Assembly: GCF_036248275.1 (NCBI RefSeq)
Contig: NZ_CP109181.1
Location: 6,510,001 to 6,574,000, forward strand
DNA length: 64,000 bases
Reading direction: 5' to 3'
Source of the DNA: Streptomyces sp. NBC_01716
GTDB taxonomy: Bacteria; Actinomycetota; Actinomycetes; Streptomycetales; Streptomycetaceae
A program made the translations under genes and the position numbers. The first letter of the stretch is position 1. Each line of letters begins with the position of its first letter. The notes beneath the pieces are model-generated. The model was given only the letters and a program-made list of their open reading frames with translations, searched no databases and was not told the DNA's origin. Shown one piece after another: positions 41,370 through 49,995 of this stretch.

Positions 41370-42641
41370 TCACCCGCGCAGGATCAGCGCCTGCCCCGCC
41401 ACGACCAGCAGGAGGTGCTCGCACTCCGCCGCCACGGCCGCGTTCAGCCGCCCCAGTTCGTCCCTGAAGCGCCTGCCCGACGCCGTCGCCGGTACGACGC
41501 CGGAGCCGACCTCGTTGGTCACCAGGACCACCGTGCGCCGCGTCGCGCGCACCGCGCCGACCAGTTCGTCCGTCCGCTCGCGCAGCGCCTCCTCGCCGCC
41601 CCCTGTCCACGCCGCGTCGTCCCAGGCGCCCACCCGGTCCATCGCGTCCGTCAGCCACAGCGACAGGCAGTCGATCAGCATCGGCGGGCCCTCGCCGGTG
41701 AGCAGCGGTACGAGGTCGCACGTCTCGGCGGTGCGCCAGGACCCCGGCCGGCGGTCGCGGTGCGCCGTGACCCTGGCCCGCCACTCGGGGTCGCCCTCAC
41801 GGGCCCCGCCCGTCGCGACGTACAGCACGCCGGGGAAGGCGGCGAGCCGCCGCTCGGCCTCGACGGACTTGCCGGAGCGCGCACCGCCCGTCACGAGGGT
41901 GCGGCGCGGCAGTTCGGGTACGTCGTGGTATTCGCCGACCGTCAGCGTCGTCCCGTCCGGCACCGCCCGCGCGCCCACCGCCGCCAGCCTCCGGTCCAAC
42001 TCGGCGCCGGGCGCCACCTCGTGGCCGATGTGGACGGCGATGACGTCGGTGCCAGGACCCACCGCCCCGGCGGCGCGCAGCCTGGCCAGGGCGTCGGGGC
42101 GGCCCGTCACATCGGCGAGGAGCATGTCGTACGGGGCGGGCCCGGCGTCCCGCGCGGAGCGGTCACCGCCCCGGCCGGTCCCCCTCCCGCCGGCCTCCCC
42201 GTCGCCGTTGCCGGTGGCCGGGAGCCCCGCCGGTGCGCCGCCCGGGGGCAGATACAGCAGCCGCTCGCCGTCGGGGGCCGTCACCTCGTACCCCGTACCG
42301 GGGGAGTCCATGGGCACGGCCCGCACCCGGTGCCCGCTGATCAGCGTCAGCACCCTTCCGTCGGCGACCCGTCCGGCCGTCGGCAGCCCGGCGGGCAGTT
42401 CGACGGCCGGTCCCTCGTGCGGGTGCGTGAGCAGCACCTGCCGTACACCGGCCAGCGAGTGCCCCGCCCGCGCGGCGGCCAGCGCCGCACCCGGGGTGAG
42501 GTCGAGCAGCACCGCCCCGTCCACGAGCAGCGCGGTCGCCGCCCGCGCGAGGGGGCCGCGGGCGGTCGCGCAGGACGCGCAGGGGCAGCGGGTGCGGGGG
42601 AGGCCGTCGGGTGCTCCGGTGCCGAGCAGAGTCAGTTCCAC
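41370..42641 (-). CDS. cobU: MBL-fold domain fused to adenosylcobinamide kinase/guanylyltransferase
   Basis: This 423-residue protein has two parts. The C-terminal 180 residues are CobU: the P-loop RRTLVTGGARSGKSVEAERRLA, then WRTAETCDLVPLL, MLIDCLSLWLTDAM and VLVTNEVGSGVVPATASGRRFRDELGRLN. CobU phosphorylates adenosylcobinamide and adds GMP. The N-terminal 230 residues are a metallo-beta-lactamase-like domain (MELTLLGTGAPDGLPRTRCPCASC, LLTHPHEGPAVEL, then DVIAVHIGHEV). Its metal ligands are only partly conserved: HPHEGP replaces HxHxDH, so hydrolytic activity is doubtful. A Gly/Arg-rich linker joins the parts. The fusion appears in other Streptomyces as I recall. Confidence 0.9.
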   Translation of the reverse strand: MELTLLGTGAPDGLPRTRCPCASCATARGPLARAATALLVDGAVLLDLTPGAALAAARAGHSLAGVRQVLLTHPHEGPAVELPAGLPTAGRVADGRVLTLISGHRVRAVPMDSPGTGYEVTAPDGERLLYLPPGGAPAGLPATGNGDGEAGGRGTGRGGDRSARDAGPAPYDMLLADVTGRPDALARLRAAGAVGPGTDVIAVHIGHEVAPGAELDRRLAAVGARAVPDGTTLTVGEYHDVPELPRRTLVTGGARSGKSVEAERRLAAFPGVLYVATGGAREGDPEWRARVTAHRDRRPGSWRTAETCDLVPLLTGEGPPMLIDCLSLWLTDAMDRVGAWDDAAWTGGGEEALRERTDELVGAVRATRRTVVLVTNEVGSGVVPATASGRRFRDELGRLNAAVAAECEHLLLVVAGQALILRG

Positions 42642-42734
42642 GCGGATGATCCTCCCGTGTCACCGCGCTGGGTGCGCGCCCGGCTACGCTGCGGGCAGCA
42701 AGCAGATCATTTTCGCGGGCCCCGGGAGGCGGAC

Positions 42735-42962
42735 ATGGCGTGGACGTGGCGGTTCGAGAAGACCGACGGGACGGAGGTCCCGCCGGCCGTGGAGCCGGAG
42801 GAGTTCACCACGCAGGGCGACGCCGAGTCCTGGGTCGGTGAGGCCTGGAAGGAGCTGCTGGAGGGCGGTGCCGACCAGGTGACGCTCTTCGAGGACGGCA
42901 CCAAGATCTACGGGCCGATGAGCCTTCAGGCCGATCCGGAGAGCGCGCCCGACGAGAGCTGA
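42735..42962 (+). CDS. Small conserved acidic protein
   Basis: This 75-residue protein reads MAWTWRFEKTDGTEV and continues with FTTQGDAESWVGEAWKELLEGGADQVTLFEDG and a short acidic tail. It is soluble, Trp-rich and typical of a small conserved Streptomyces family with no known function. The ATG at 42735 follows GGGAGG. It is divergent from cobU. Confidence 0.8.
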   Translation: MAWTWRFEKTDGTEVPPAVEPEEFTTQGDAESWVGEAWKELLEGGADQVTLFEDGTKIYGPMSLQADPESAPDES

Positions 42963-43057
42963 CGGCGGGAACGTCCTCGCGCGCCCGGCCTCCCGCCCGG
43001 CGCTCGGGGACGTACCTCTCTCCTGACCGGAGCAAGTCTCCTTAAGGGGAGGCGTGT

Positions 43058-44932
43058 TCAGCGGGCCGACGCCAGGAACTGCGTCGCGGCCAGCTCTCCG
43101 TACAGAGGATCCTCCCGGACCAGCTCCTCGTGCGTACCCACCGCCCGCACCTTCCCCGCGTCCATCACCACGATCCGGTCCGCCAGCGTGACCGTCGACA
43201 GCCGGTGCGCCACCACCAGTACCGTCACGTCCCTGGCGACCTCGGCGACCACATCCCGCAGCGCCATCTCGTTGACCGCGTCCAACTGCGACGTCGCCTC
43301 GTCGAGAAGCAGCAGCCGGGGACCGCGCAGCAGCGCGCGGGCGATCGCCACCCGCTGCCGCTCACCGCCGGACAGCTTGGACCCGCGGTGGCCGACGAGC
43401 GTCTCAAGACCGTCGGGCAACTGCTCAACCAGCCTCTCCAGCTTGGTCCGTACGAGGACGTCCCTGATCTGGTCGTCGGTGGCGGCGGGCGCGGCGAAGA
43501 CCAGATTCTCCCGGAGCGTGCCCGCGAGCACGGGCGCGTCCTGCTCGACGTAACCGATGGCCGCCCGCAACTCGCCCAGCGGCCAGTCCCGTACGTCCCT
43601 GCCGTCGATCAGGACCCGGCCGCCCGTCGCGTCGTAGAACCGCTCGATCAGACCGAACACGGTCGTCTTGCCCGCGCCCGAGGGGCCGACGAAGGCCGTC
43701 ATCCCGGCGCCCGGCACCTCGAAGGAGACGCCGTGATGGACGAGCGGCAGCCCGTCGCGGTAGCGGAAGGTGACATCGTCGAAGACCACGGAGGCCGCGG
43801 GTGAACGACCGCCCGCCGCCGCCTCCTTGGGAGGTTCGATCTGCTCCGTCTCCAGCCGCTCCGCCTCGATGATCCGCGCGACGGCCGCCGTGCCGACCTG
43901 GTACTGAGACGCGGCCTCGACCAGCCGCGACACCGGGTCGATCAGATAGAAGAGGAAGAGCAGGAAGGCGATCAGCGTCGAGATCGAGATGGCGCCCGAC
44001 GCGACCCGGGCCCCGCCGATGCCGAGCACGGCCAGGAACGACACCTGGATGGCGAGACCGATCGACGACGAGGCGAGCGACTGCCACTTCGCGGATCTGA
44101 GGCCGTGCCGCCAGGCGTCCCGTGCGGCGCTCTCCACGACCGCAGCCTCCCGCTCCTCTGCGCCCGACGCCTTCAGGGTGCGGAAGGCGCCGAAGGCGCG
44201 CTCCAGGACGGTGGAGATCCGGCCGACCGCCTCCTGCGAACGCCGGGTGGCCTCGGCGATCTTCGGCAGGACGAGCGCGAAGGCGCCGCCGATGAGCACG
44301 ATCACCCCGAGCGTGACCCCGAGCAGCACCGGGTCCATGAAGCCCATCAGCACGATCGTCGCGACGAACGTGAGCCCGCCGGTCGCGGCCGACACGATCG
44401 ACTGCGTGGTCACGGCGCGCAGCAGCGTGGTGTCCGAGGTGACGCGGGACATCAGATCGCCCGGCTGGGTCCGCTCGACCTCCGGGAGCCGTAGCCGCAG
44501 CAGCCTCCCTATGAGGTCGCGCCGCGCCGAGAGGACGACGGACTCGGCGGTCCGCTCCAGGATGTAGGCGCCGACCGACTCGATCGCCGTGCCGAGCACC
44601 ACCAGACCGGTGAGCAGCAGCAGGACCCCGGTGATCGAACCGTCCTCACCCAGCCGGTCCACCAGCGCCTTGGCCGCGAGCGGCTGCGCCAGCCCCGTCG
44701 CGGCCCCGACGAGTGCGAACAGCGCGCCGAGCGCGACCATCCACCGGTGCGGGCGGAAGTGCCCGTACAGCGCCCGCCAGGTCTCCCCGGCGGACAGCTT
44801 CGGCGTCTTCTCCGCCCCGTCGGCCCCCGTCGTGCCCTCGGGCCCGGTTTTCGTGGTGCTTCCGGTGCTTCTGGCGCGTCCGGCGCCGTCGTCCGGTGTC
44901 CGGACCGTCTCGGTCGTCCCCGTGATGCTCAC
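43058..44932 (-). CDS. ABC exporter, fused membrane and ATPase domains
   Basis: This 624-residue half-transporter has a 55-residue disordered N terminus (Thr/Gly-rich), six membrane helices and an ATPase domain. The ATPase motifs are Walker [11 protein letters not shown]-loop [11 protein letters not shown], signature [16 protein letters not shown], Walker [13 protein letters not shown] and H-loop [11 protein letters not shown]. It would work as a homodimer and export a drug, lipid or peptide. No substrate gene adjoins it. It is probably a single-gene unit. Confidence 0.93.
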   Translation of the reverse strand: MSITGTTETVRTPDDGAGRARSTGSTTKTGPEGTTGADGAEKTPKLSAGETWRALYGHFRPHRWMVALGALFALVGAATGLAQPLAAKALVDRLGEDGSITGVLLLLTGLVVLGTAIESVGAYILERTAESVVLSARRDLIGRLLRLRLPEVERTQPGDLMSRVTSDTTLLRAVTTQSIVSAATGGLTFVATIVLMGFMDPVLLGVTLGVIVLIGGAFALVLPKIAEATRRSQEAVGRISTVLERAFGAFRTLKASGAEEREAAVVESAARDAWRHGLRSAKWQSLASSSIGLAIQVSFLAVLGIGGARVASGAISISTLIAFLLFLFYLIDPVSRLVEAASQYQVGTAAVARIIEAERLETEQIEPPKEAAAGGRSPAASVVFDDVTFRYRDGLPLVHHGVSFEVPGAGMTAFVGPSGAGKTTVFGLIERFYDATGGRVLIDGRDVRDWPLGELRAAIGYVEQDAPVLAGTLRENLVFAAPAATDDQIRDVLVRTKLERLVEQLPDGLETLVGHRGSKLSGGERQRVAIARALLRGPRLLLLDEATSQLDAVNEMALRDVVAEVARDVTVLVVAHRLSTVTLADRIVVMDAGKVRAVGTHEELVREDPLYGELAATQFLASAR

Positions 44933-45014
44933 ATTCGTACGGACGCAGAGAGGCCCCGTGCGCCTGACAGGCCCCCGCCCCCGGCTCCCCGCGGTGCCCC
45001 TGTCACCCGCCCCG

Positions 45015-45812
45015 TCATCCGCGCACGCCGCACAGATGCAGCAGCGCCGCGACCCCTCGGTACGGCTCCGTACGTCCCGCCCGGTCCTCCGCGGCCAGCA
45101 GCAGCTCCAGTTCAGCCGCCGCAGGGGGCTCCACGTCGCTGGATATGTTGTCGGAGAAGACGCGTACCCCGTACCAGGTGTGCAGCGGCGCCGCGATCCC
45201 GGCGAGCGTCGCCGTCAGCGCCGACAGCCGGTCCGCGCGGACCCGCACGCCCAGCCCGTTCGTGTACGTGGGGGAGTCGAAGGCGTCCAGCGCCCCCGCC
45301 CAGTCCCCGGCGACGCCCGGCCGCAGGGCGAGCGCGTCCGCGTTCCGTACGAGGAGCGAGAGCAGCCCGCCTGGTGCCAGCATCCTGGCCAGCCCCGCGA
45401 GCATGGCGTCGGGCTCCTCGACGTACATCAGCACGCCGTGACAGAGCACCACGTCGAAACCGCCCGGCAGGAAGTGCACTCCGGTCTGGAGCCCGTCGCC
45501 CTCGACCAGCGTGACCCGCTCACGGATCCCGGCGGGTTCGGCTTCGAGCGAATCGCGCGCCGAGGCCATCATCCCGGGATCGGACTCCAGCCCGGTCACG
45601 GTGTGCCCGGCACGCGCCAGCCGGAGCGCCTGCGTGCCCCGGCCCATACCAACGTCCAGGACCCGCAGCCGCTGCCCGACGGGATAGCGGGAGGCCAGCT
45701 GTTCGTCGAGCTGCCGGGAGACCAGCTCCTGGCGGACGATGTCCCGCAGCCCGCCGAGGCCCGCAGGCCGGCCGGCCGAGCCCCCCGTGAAGCCGGATGC
45801 CCCAGTGCTCAG
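45015..45812 (-). CDS. SAM-dependent methyltransferase (class I), CTG start
   Basis: This 265-residue protein has motif I in [31 protein letters not shown] for the ribose-binding acidic residue, and [41 protein letters not shown]. The only in-frame ATG (45647) lies inside motif I and would destroy it. Upstream in frame, the CTG at 45812 overlaps the previous stop (CTGA) and gives a sensible N terminus, [13 protein letters not shown], before the conserved [19 protein letters not shown] therefore propose CTG initiation through coupling with the DUF3043 gene. The substrate is unknown. Confidence 0.82.
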   Translation of the reverse strand: MSTGASGFTGGSAGRPAGLGGLRDIVRQELVSRQLDEQLASRYPVGQRLRVLDVGMGRGTQALRLARAGHTVTGLESDPGMMASARDSLEAEPAGIRERVTLVEGDGLQTGVHFLPGGFDVVLCHGVLMYVEEPDAMLAGLARMLAPGGLLSLLVRNADALALRPGVAGDWAGALDAFDSPTYTNGLGVRVRADRLSALTATLAGIAAPLHTWYGVRVFSDNISSDVEPPAAAELELLLAAEDRAGRTEPYRGVAALLHLCGVRG

Positions 45813-46405
45813 GGCCGGTCCCCGCGCTTGACCTGCGGCTTGGGCAGACGCAGCCGGCGCATCTGGAGCGTACGCATCAGGGCGTAGGCGATGGCGCCGC
45901 GCCTGGGCTCGTTCGGGAAGCGCTCCGCGAGCTGCTTCTTCAGCCGGATCCAGATGCCGATGGAGTCGACGATGATCAGCACGATGATGCCCAGCCAGAG
46001 CAGCAGCGCGATGTTCTGCAGCTGACCGACGCGGACCATGCTCAGTACGAGGATGATCACCGCGAGCGGCAGGAAGAACTCCGCCATACAGAAGCGCGCG
46101 TCCACGTAGTCGCGGACGAAGCGGCGCACCGGGCCCTTGTCACGGGCCGGCAGATAACGCTCGTCACCGCTGGCCAGCGCCTCGCGCTGCTTCGCCAGAT
46201 CGATCCGGCGGGCCTCACGCTGTCTCTTCATCGCCGACTTGCGGTCGGTCGGCGTCGTCGAGGCACGGCGGCGCTGCGTCTGGGCCTCACTGCGCTTCGG
46301 CGTCGGTCGGCCCTTCGGGGCCTGCGGGTCTCTGGTCTGCGTGGAGAGGTCCGCCGTCACCTTGCCGGTGGGCGCCTTCTCGTCCTTGGAGCGGCTACGG
46401 AACAC
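45809..46405 (-). CDS. DUF3043-family membrane protein
   Basis: This 198-residue protein has a long basic N terminus (TPKRSEAQTQRRRASTTPTDRKSAMKRQREARRIDLAKQ, with many Arg/Lys). Two membrane helices follow (EFFLPLAVIILVLSMV and NIALLLWLGIIVLIIVDSIGIWI) and a basic tail. DUF3043 is typical of actinobacteria and has no known function. The GTG at 46405 was taken as start because it begins the family's FRSRSKDEKAPTGK. Its stop overlaps the methyltransferase start. Confidence 0.88.
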   Translation of the reverse strand: MFRSRSKDEKAPTGKVTADLSTQTRDPQAPKGRPTPKRSEAQTQRRRASTTPTDRKSAMKRQREARRIDLAKQREALASGDERYLPARDKGPVRRFVRDYVDARFCMAEFFLPLAVIILVLSMVRVGQLQNIALLLWLGIIVLIIVDSIGIWIRLKKQLAERFPNEPRRGAIAYALMRTLQMRRLRLPKPQVKRGDRP

Positions 46406-46677
46406 AAAGCCCAAGGGTACGGGGTGTTGCGCGGGCGACCCACCCCCGAGGGGAACGATCCGGCAACGGCGGACGTCTGTACTGGTGCAGAGGGGACTTA
46501 GCGCCCACTGCCCCCGAAGGTCACCTACTCCCTGCGCCGGAGCGATATGGGGGCCAGTCGTCCTTGGGGATGAGCCCATCCGTGCCCGAACAGTGCGGTA
46601 ATAGAGGCAGGGCCCGTACTGTGGGTTCTGTTGGAGTGCTGGATCCGGAGTCCGTCAGAAGGGGGCGCGCGAAGCCC

Positions 46678-47478
46678 ATGAGCGGTGTGATGAAACGTAT
46701 GGGGATGATCTTCCGCGCGAAGGCCAACAAGGCCCTGGACAGGGCTGAGGATCCGCGCGAGACCCTTGACTACTCGTACCAGAAGCAGCTCGAACTGCTT
46801 CAGAAGGTACGGCGCGGTGTCGCCGATGTGGCCACGTCGCGCAAGCGGCTGGAACTGCAGCTGAACCAGCTCCAGGGCCAGTCCACCAAGCTGGAGGACC
46901 AGGGCCGCAAGGCGCTGGCGCTCGGCCGTGAGGACCTGGCGCGGGAGGCGCTGTCCCGTCGTGCCGCCCTCCAGCAGCAGGTAAGCGATCTGGAGACGCA
47001 GCACACCACGCTGCAGGGCGAGGAGGAGAAGCTCACTCTCGCGGCCCAGCGTCTCCAGGCCAAGGTCGACGCCTTCCGTACGAAGAAGGAGACCATCAAG
47101 GCCACGTACACGGCCGCGCAGGCGCAGACCCGCATCGGGGAGGCCTTCTCGGGCATCTCCGAGGAGATGGGCGACGTCGGCATGGCCATCCAGCGTGCCG
47201 AGGACAAGACCGCGCAGCTCCAGGCGCGGGCCGGGGCCATCGACGAGCTGCTGGCGTCGGGCGCCCTGGACGACCACTCGGGGCTGGCGAAGGACGACAT
47301 CGCCGCCGAGCTGGACCGGATCTCCGGTGGTACGGATGTAGAGCTGGAGCTCCAGCGGATGAAGGCCGAGCTGGCGGGCGGTCCGTCGTCGCAGCAGCAG
47401 GCCATCGAGGGCGGCAAGGGCGACCAGCAGGACAGCTCCCAGCCCTCGCAGAGTCCGAACAAATTCGACAAGAGCTAA
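46678..47478 (+). CDS. pspA: PspA/IM30-family envelope stress protein
   Basis: This 266-residue coiled-coil protein starts MSGVMKRMGMIFRAKANKALDRAEDP, an amphipathic membrane-binding helix followed by long coiled coils (SYQKQLELLQKVRRGVADVATSRKRLELQLNQLQ). The tail is Gln/Ser-rich. PspA assembles on the inner face of damaged membranes and preserves the proton gradient. The ATG at 46678 fits the family; four codons on, another ATG is possible. It precedes the PspA-associated gene by nine bases. Confidence 0.94.
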   Translation: MSGVMKRMGMIFRAKANKALDRAEDPRETLDYSYQKQLELLQKVRRGVADVATSRKRLELQLNQLQGQSTKLEDQGRKALALGREDLAREALSRRAALQQQVSDLETQHTTLQGEEEKLTLAAQRLQAKVDAFRTKKETIKATYTAAQAQTRIGEAFSGISEEMGDVGMAIQRAEDKTAQLQARAGAIDELLASGALDDHSGLAKDDIAAELDRISGGTDVELELQRMKAELAGGPSSQQQAIEGGKGDQQDSSQPSQSPNKFDKS

Positions 47479-47487
47479 GGGCGCGTC

Positions 47488-47769
47488 ATGATCGTACGGA
47501 TCATGGGAGAGGGCCAGGTGGAGCTCGCGGACAGCCACCTGGCCGAACTGGACAAGCTCGACGACGACCTTCTCGCGGAGATCGACGCGGACGACGGTGA
47601 CGGTTTCCGCCGCACCTTCCACGCGCTTCTCGACAAGGTGCGTGAGCTGGGCGAGCCGGTTCCCGACGACTCCCTGGAGCCGTCGGGGCTGATTCTGCCC
47701 GCCCCGGGCGCCACGATCGAAGAAGTACGCGCGCTTCTCAGCGACGACGGTCTGATCCCCTCTCCCTGA
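47488..47769 (+). CDS. PspAA-domain protein (PspA partner)
   Basis: This 93-residue acidic protein (MIVRIMGEGQVELADSHLAELDKLDDDLLAEIDADD) is the small PspAA family that accompanies pspA in actinobacteria. It probably modulates PspA assembly. The start follows AAGGGCG nine bases upstream; a terminator follows at 47808. Confidence 0.9.
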   Translation: MIVRIMGEGQVELADSHLAELDKLDDDLLAEIDADDGDGFRRTFHALLDKVRELGEPVPDDSLEPSGLILPAPGATIEEVRALLSDDGLIPSP

Positions 47770-47807
47770 CCCTTCCGGCCGCCCCGCACCCCACGCTCCA
47801 GCACTCC

Positions 47808-47839
47808 CGATGCCCCGTGCCCCACGGCACGGGGCATCG
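47808..47839 (+). terminator. psp operon terminator
   Basis: A 13-bp perfect stem cgatgccccgtgc with gcacggggcatcg and a six-base loop lies 38 bases after the PspAA gene. Confidence 0.85.
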
Positions 47840-47939
47840 TGCTGTGGGACGGCGGTTCGCCCCGGGAACGGGCGCCGGGCCGGGGCCGCCGGTGAACGGA
47901 TATCACCCGTTCGGCCCTGCACGCCGTACCGTTCCGGTT

Positions 47940-49166
47940 GTGACCTCACTCGGAACCGGCTTCGACCGCGTAAGGAGCTGGCTGCGCGTCCACCCGCTCG
48001 CGTTCGACGCCGCGCTGGCCGCGGCCGTGCTGGTGTGCATGATGGCGGGCGCGTTCGCCGACCCGCGCCCCCGGCACGACGCGCTCCCCTCGTTCGGCCA
48101 GGAGGCCCCCGGGCTCCGCAGTGTGGTCCTGATGGCCCTCGGGGCGGGCGCGCTCGTCTTCCGGCGCCGTAACCCCCTGCCCGTGCTCGTCTTCACGGGA
48201 GCGGTGAGCGTCGCCGAGCTGCTGGCCAACGACGCGGTGTCGCCGGCCGCGATGAGCGCCGTCGTCGCCCTCTACACCGTCGCCTCGCGCACCGACCGGC
48301 ACACCACCTGGCGCGTCGGCCTGGCCACCATGGCCACGCTGACGGTCGCCGCGATGGTCTCCGGACCCACCCCCTGGTACACGCAGGAGAACCTCGGCAT
48401 CTTCGCCTGGACCGGGATGGCCGGTGCCGCCGGCGACGCCGTGCGCAGCCGTCGCGCCTTCGTCCACGCCATACGCGAGCGCGCGGAGCGGGCGGAACGC
48501 ACCCGTGAGGAGGAGGCGCGCCGCCGCGTCGCCGAGGAGCGGCTGCGCATCGCCCGCGACCTGCACGACGTCGTCGCCCACCACATCGCGCTGGTCAACG
48601 TCCAGGCGGGCGTCGCGTCGCACGTCATGGACAAGCGCCCCGACCAGGCCAAGGAGGCGCTCGCGCACGTACGAGAGGCCAGCCGGTCCGCGCTCAACGA
48701 ACTGCGCGCCACCGTCGGCCTGCTCCGCCAGTCCGGCGATCCCGCCGCCCCCACCGAACCGGCCCCGGGCCTCGCGGTGCTCGACGAACTCGTCGGCACC
48801 TTCCGGCACGCGGGCCTGCCCGTCGAGGTGGCCCGCGGCGACGTGGGCGCCCGTCTGCCCGCGGCCGTCGACCTCGCGGCGTACCGCATCATCCAGGAGG
48901 CGCTGACCAACGTCCGCAAGCACGCGGGTCCGGGCGCCAGGGCCGAGGTGAGTGTCGTACGGGTCGGACCGACCGTCGAGGTCACCGTCCTGGACGACGG
49001 CACCGGCACCGGCGAGCCCGCCGACGGCAGCGGCCACGGCCTCCTCGGGATGCGCGAGCGCGTCACCGCGCTGGGCGGCACCCTCACAGCGGCCCCCCGC
49101 CACGGCGGCGGCTTCCGTACGCAGGCGATACTGCCGGTCAAGGCCCGCACGGGGGAGGACACATGA
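47940..49166 (+). CDS. Sensor histidine kinase, NarL-type two-component system
   Basis: This 408-residue kinase has four to five membrane helices in its first 150 residues (FDAALAAAVLVCMMAGAFA, SVVLMALGAGALVF, LPVLVFTGAVSVAELLAN). A coiled linker, the HisKA_3 domain (RLRIARDLHDVVAHHIALVNVQAGV, phosphorylated His) and an ATPase domain (YRIIQEALTNVRKHAG, VLDDGTGTGEPADGSGHGLLGMRERV) follow. The GTG at 47940 avoids the terminator. It is coupled to the response regulator (ATGA). The location after pspA suggests an envelope stimulus. Confidence 0.93.
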   Translation: MTSLGTGFDRVRSWLRVHPLAFDAALAAAVLVCMMAGAFADPRPRHDALPSFGQEAPGLRSVVLMALGAGALVFRRRNPLPVLVFTGAVSVAELLANDAVSPAAMSAVVALYTVASRTDRHTTWRVGLATMATLTVAAMVSGPTPWYTQENLGIFAWTGMAGAAGDAVRSRRAFVHAIRERAERAERTREEEARRRVAEERLRIARDLHDVVAHHIALVNVQAGVASHVMDKRPDQAKEALAHVREASRSALNELRATVGLLRQSGDPAAPTEPAPGLAVLDELVGTFRHAGLPVEVARGDVGARLPAAVDLAAYRIIQEALTNVRKHAGPGARAEVSVVRVGPTVEVTVLDDGTGTGEPADGSGHGLLGMRERVTALGGTLTAAPRHGGGFRTQAILPVKARTGEDT

Positions 49167-49849
49167 CGATCAGGGTGCTGCTCGCCGACGACCAGACACT
49201 GCTGCGCAGCGCGTTCCGGGTGCTGGTGGACTCGGAGCCGGACATGAAGGTCGTGGGGGAGGCCGCCGACGGGGCCGAGGCCGTGGCACTGGCCCGTTCC
49301 GAGAAGGCCGACGTCGTCCTGATGGACATCCGGATGCCCGGTACGGACGGGCTCGCGGCCACCCGCATGATCAGCGCCGATCCTGAGCTGGACGGGGTCA
49401 GGGTGGTCATGCTGACGACCTTCGAGGTCGACGAGTACGTGGTGCAGTCGCTGCGGGCCGGTGCCGCCGGCTTCCTCGGCAAGGGCGCCGAGCCCGAGGA
49501 ACTCCTCAACGCCATCCGTGTCGCGGCGGCCGGTGAGGCGCTGCTGTCGCCCGTCGCGACGAAGGGGCTCATCGCCACTTTCCTGGCCCAGGGCGGCAGC
49601 GCGGGAGAGGGACCCGACTCCGCGGCGTACTCCAAGCGGCTCGCGGCCCTGACGGTGCGCGAGCGTGAGGTCCTCGTCCTCGTCGCGGGCGGCCACTCGA
49701 ACGACGAGATCGCGGAGCGTCTGGTCGTCAGTCCGCTCACCGTCAAAACCCATGTCAACAGGGCCATGGCGAAACTGGGGGCACGTGACCGTGCCCAATT
49801 GGTGGTAATCGCCTACGAATCGGGCCTGGTACGTCCAAGGGTGGAGTAG
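49163..49849 (+). CDS. Response regulator, NarL/LuxR family
   Basis: This 228-residue regulator has the receiver domain (TIRVLLADDQTLLRSAFRVL, phosphorylatable Asp in DVVLMDIRMPGTDG, and the Lys in FLGKGAEPEELL). The LuxR-type helix-turn-helix is LTVREREVLVLVAGGHSNDEIAERLVVSPLTVKTHVNRAMAKL. Its ATG overlaps the kinase stop. It may control the RND pump downstream, 147 bases away. Confidence 0.95.
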   Translation: MTIRVLLADDQTLLRSAFRVLVDSEPDMKVVGEAADGAEAVALARSEKADVVLMDIRMPGTDGLAATRMISADPELDGVRVVMLTTFEVDEYVVQSLRAGAAGFLGKGAEPEELLNAIRVAAAGEALLSPVATKGLIATFLAQGGSAGEGPDSAAYSKRLAALTVREREVLVLVAGGHSNDEIAERLVVSPLTVKTHVNRAMAKLGARDRAQLVVIAYESGLVRPRVE

Positions 49850-49995
49850 GTCCCGGGGGTCAGTACTCCAGGCGCGGTATGCGGCGCGTAAGGAAATGGA
49901 CCTGGGGTTCGACGGAACGGCCCTGCCGGATGGCAGATCGTATAGACGGGCCCCTGCGCCCTTCTGCACGCGTACACCACAGAAGAGAGACCCCA

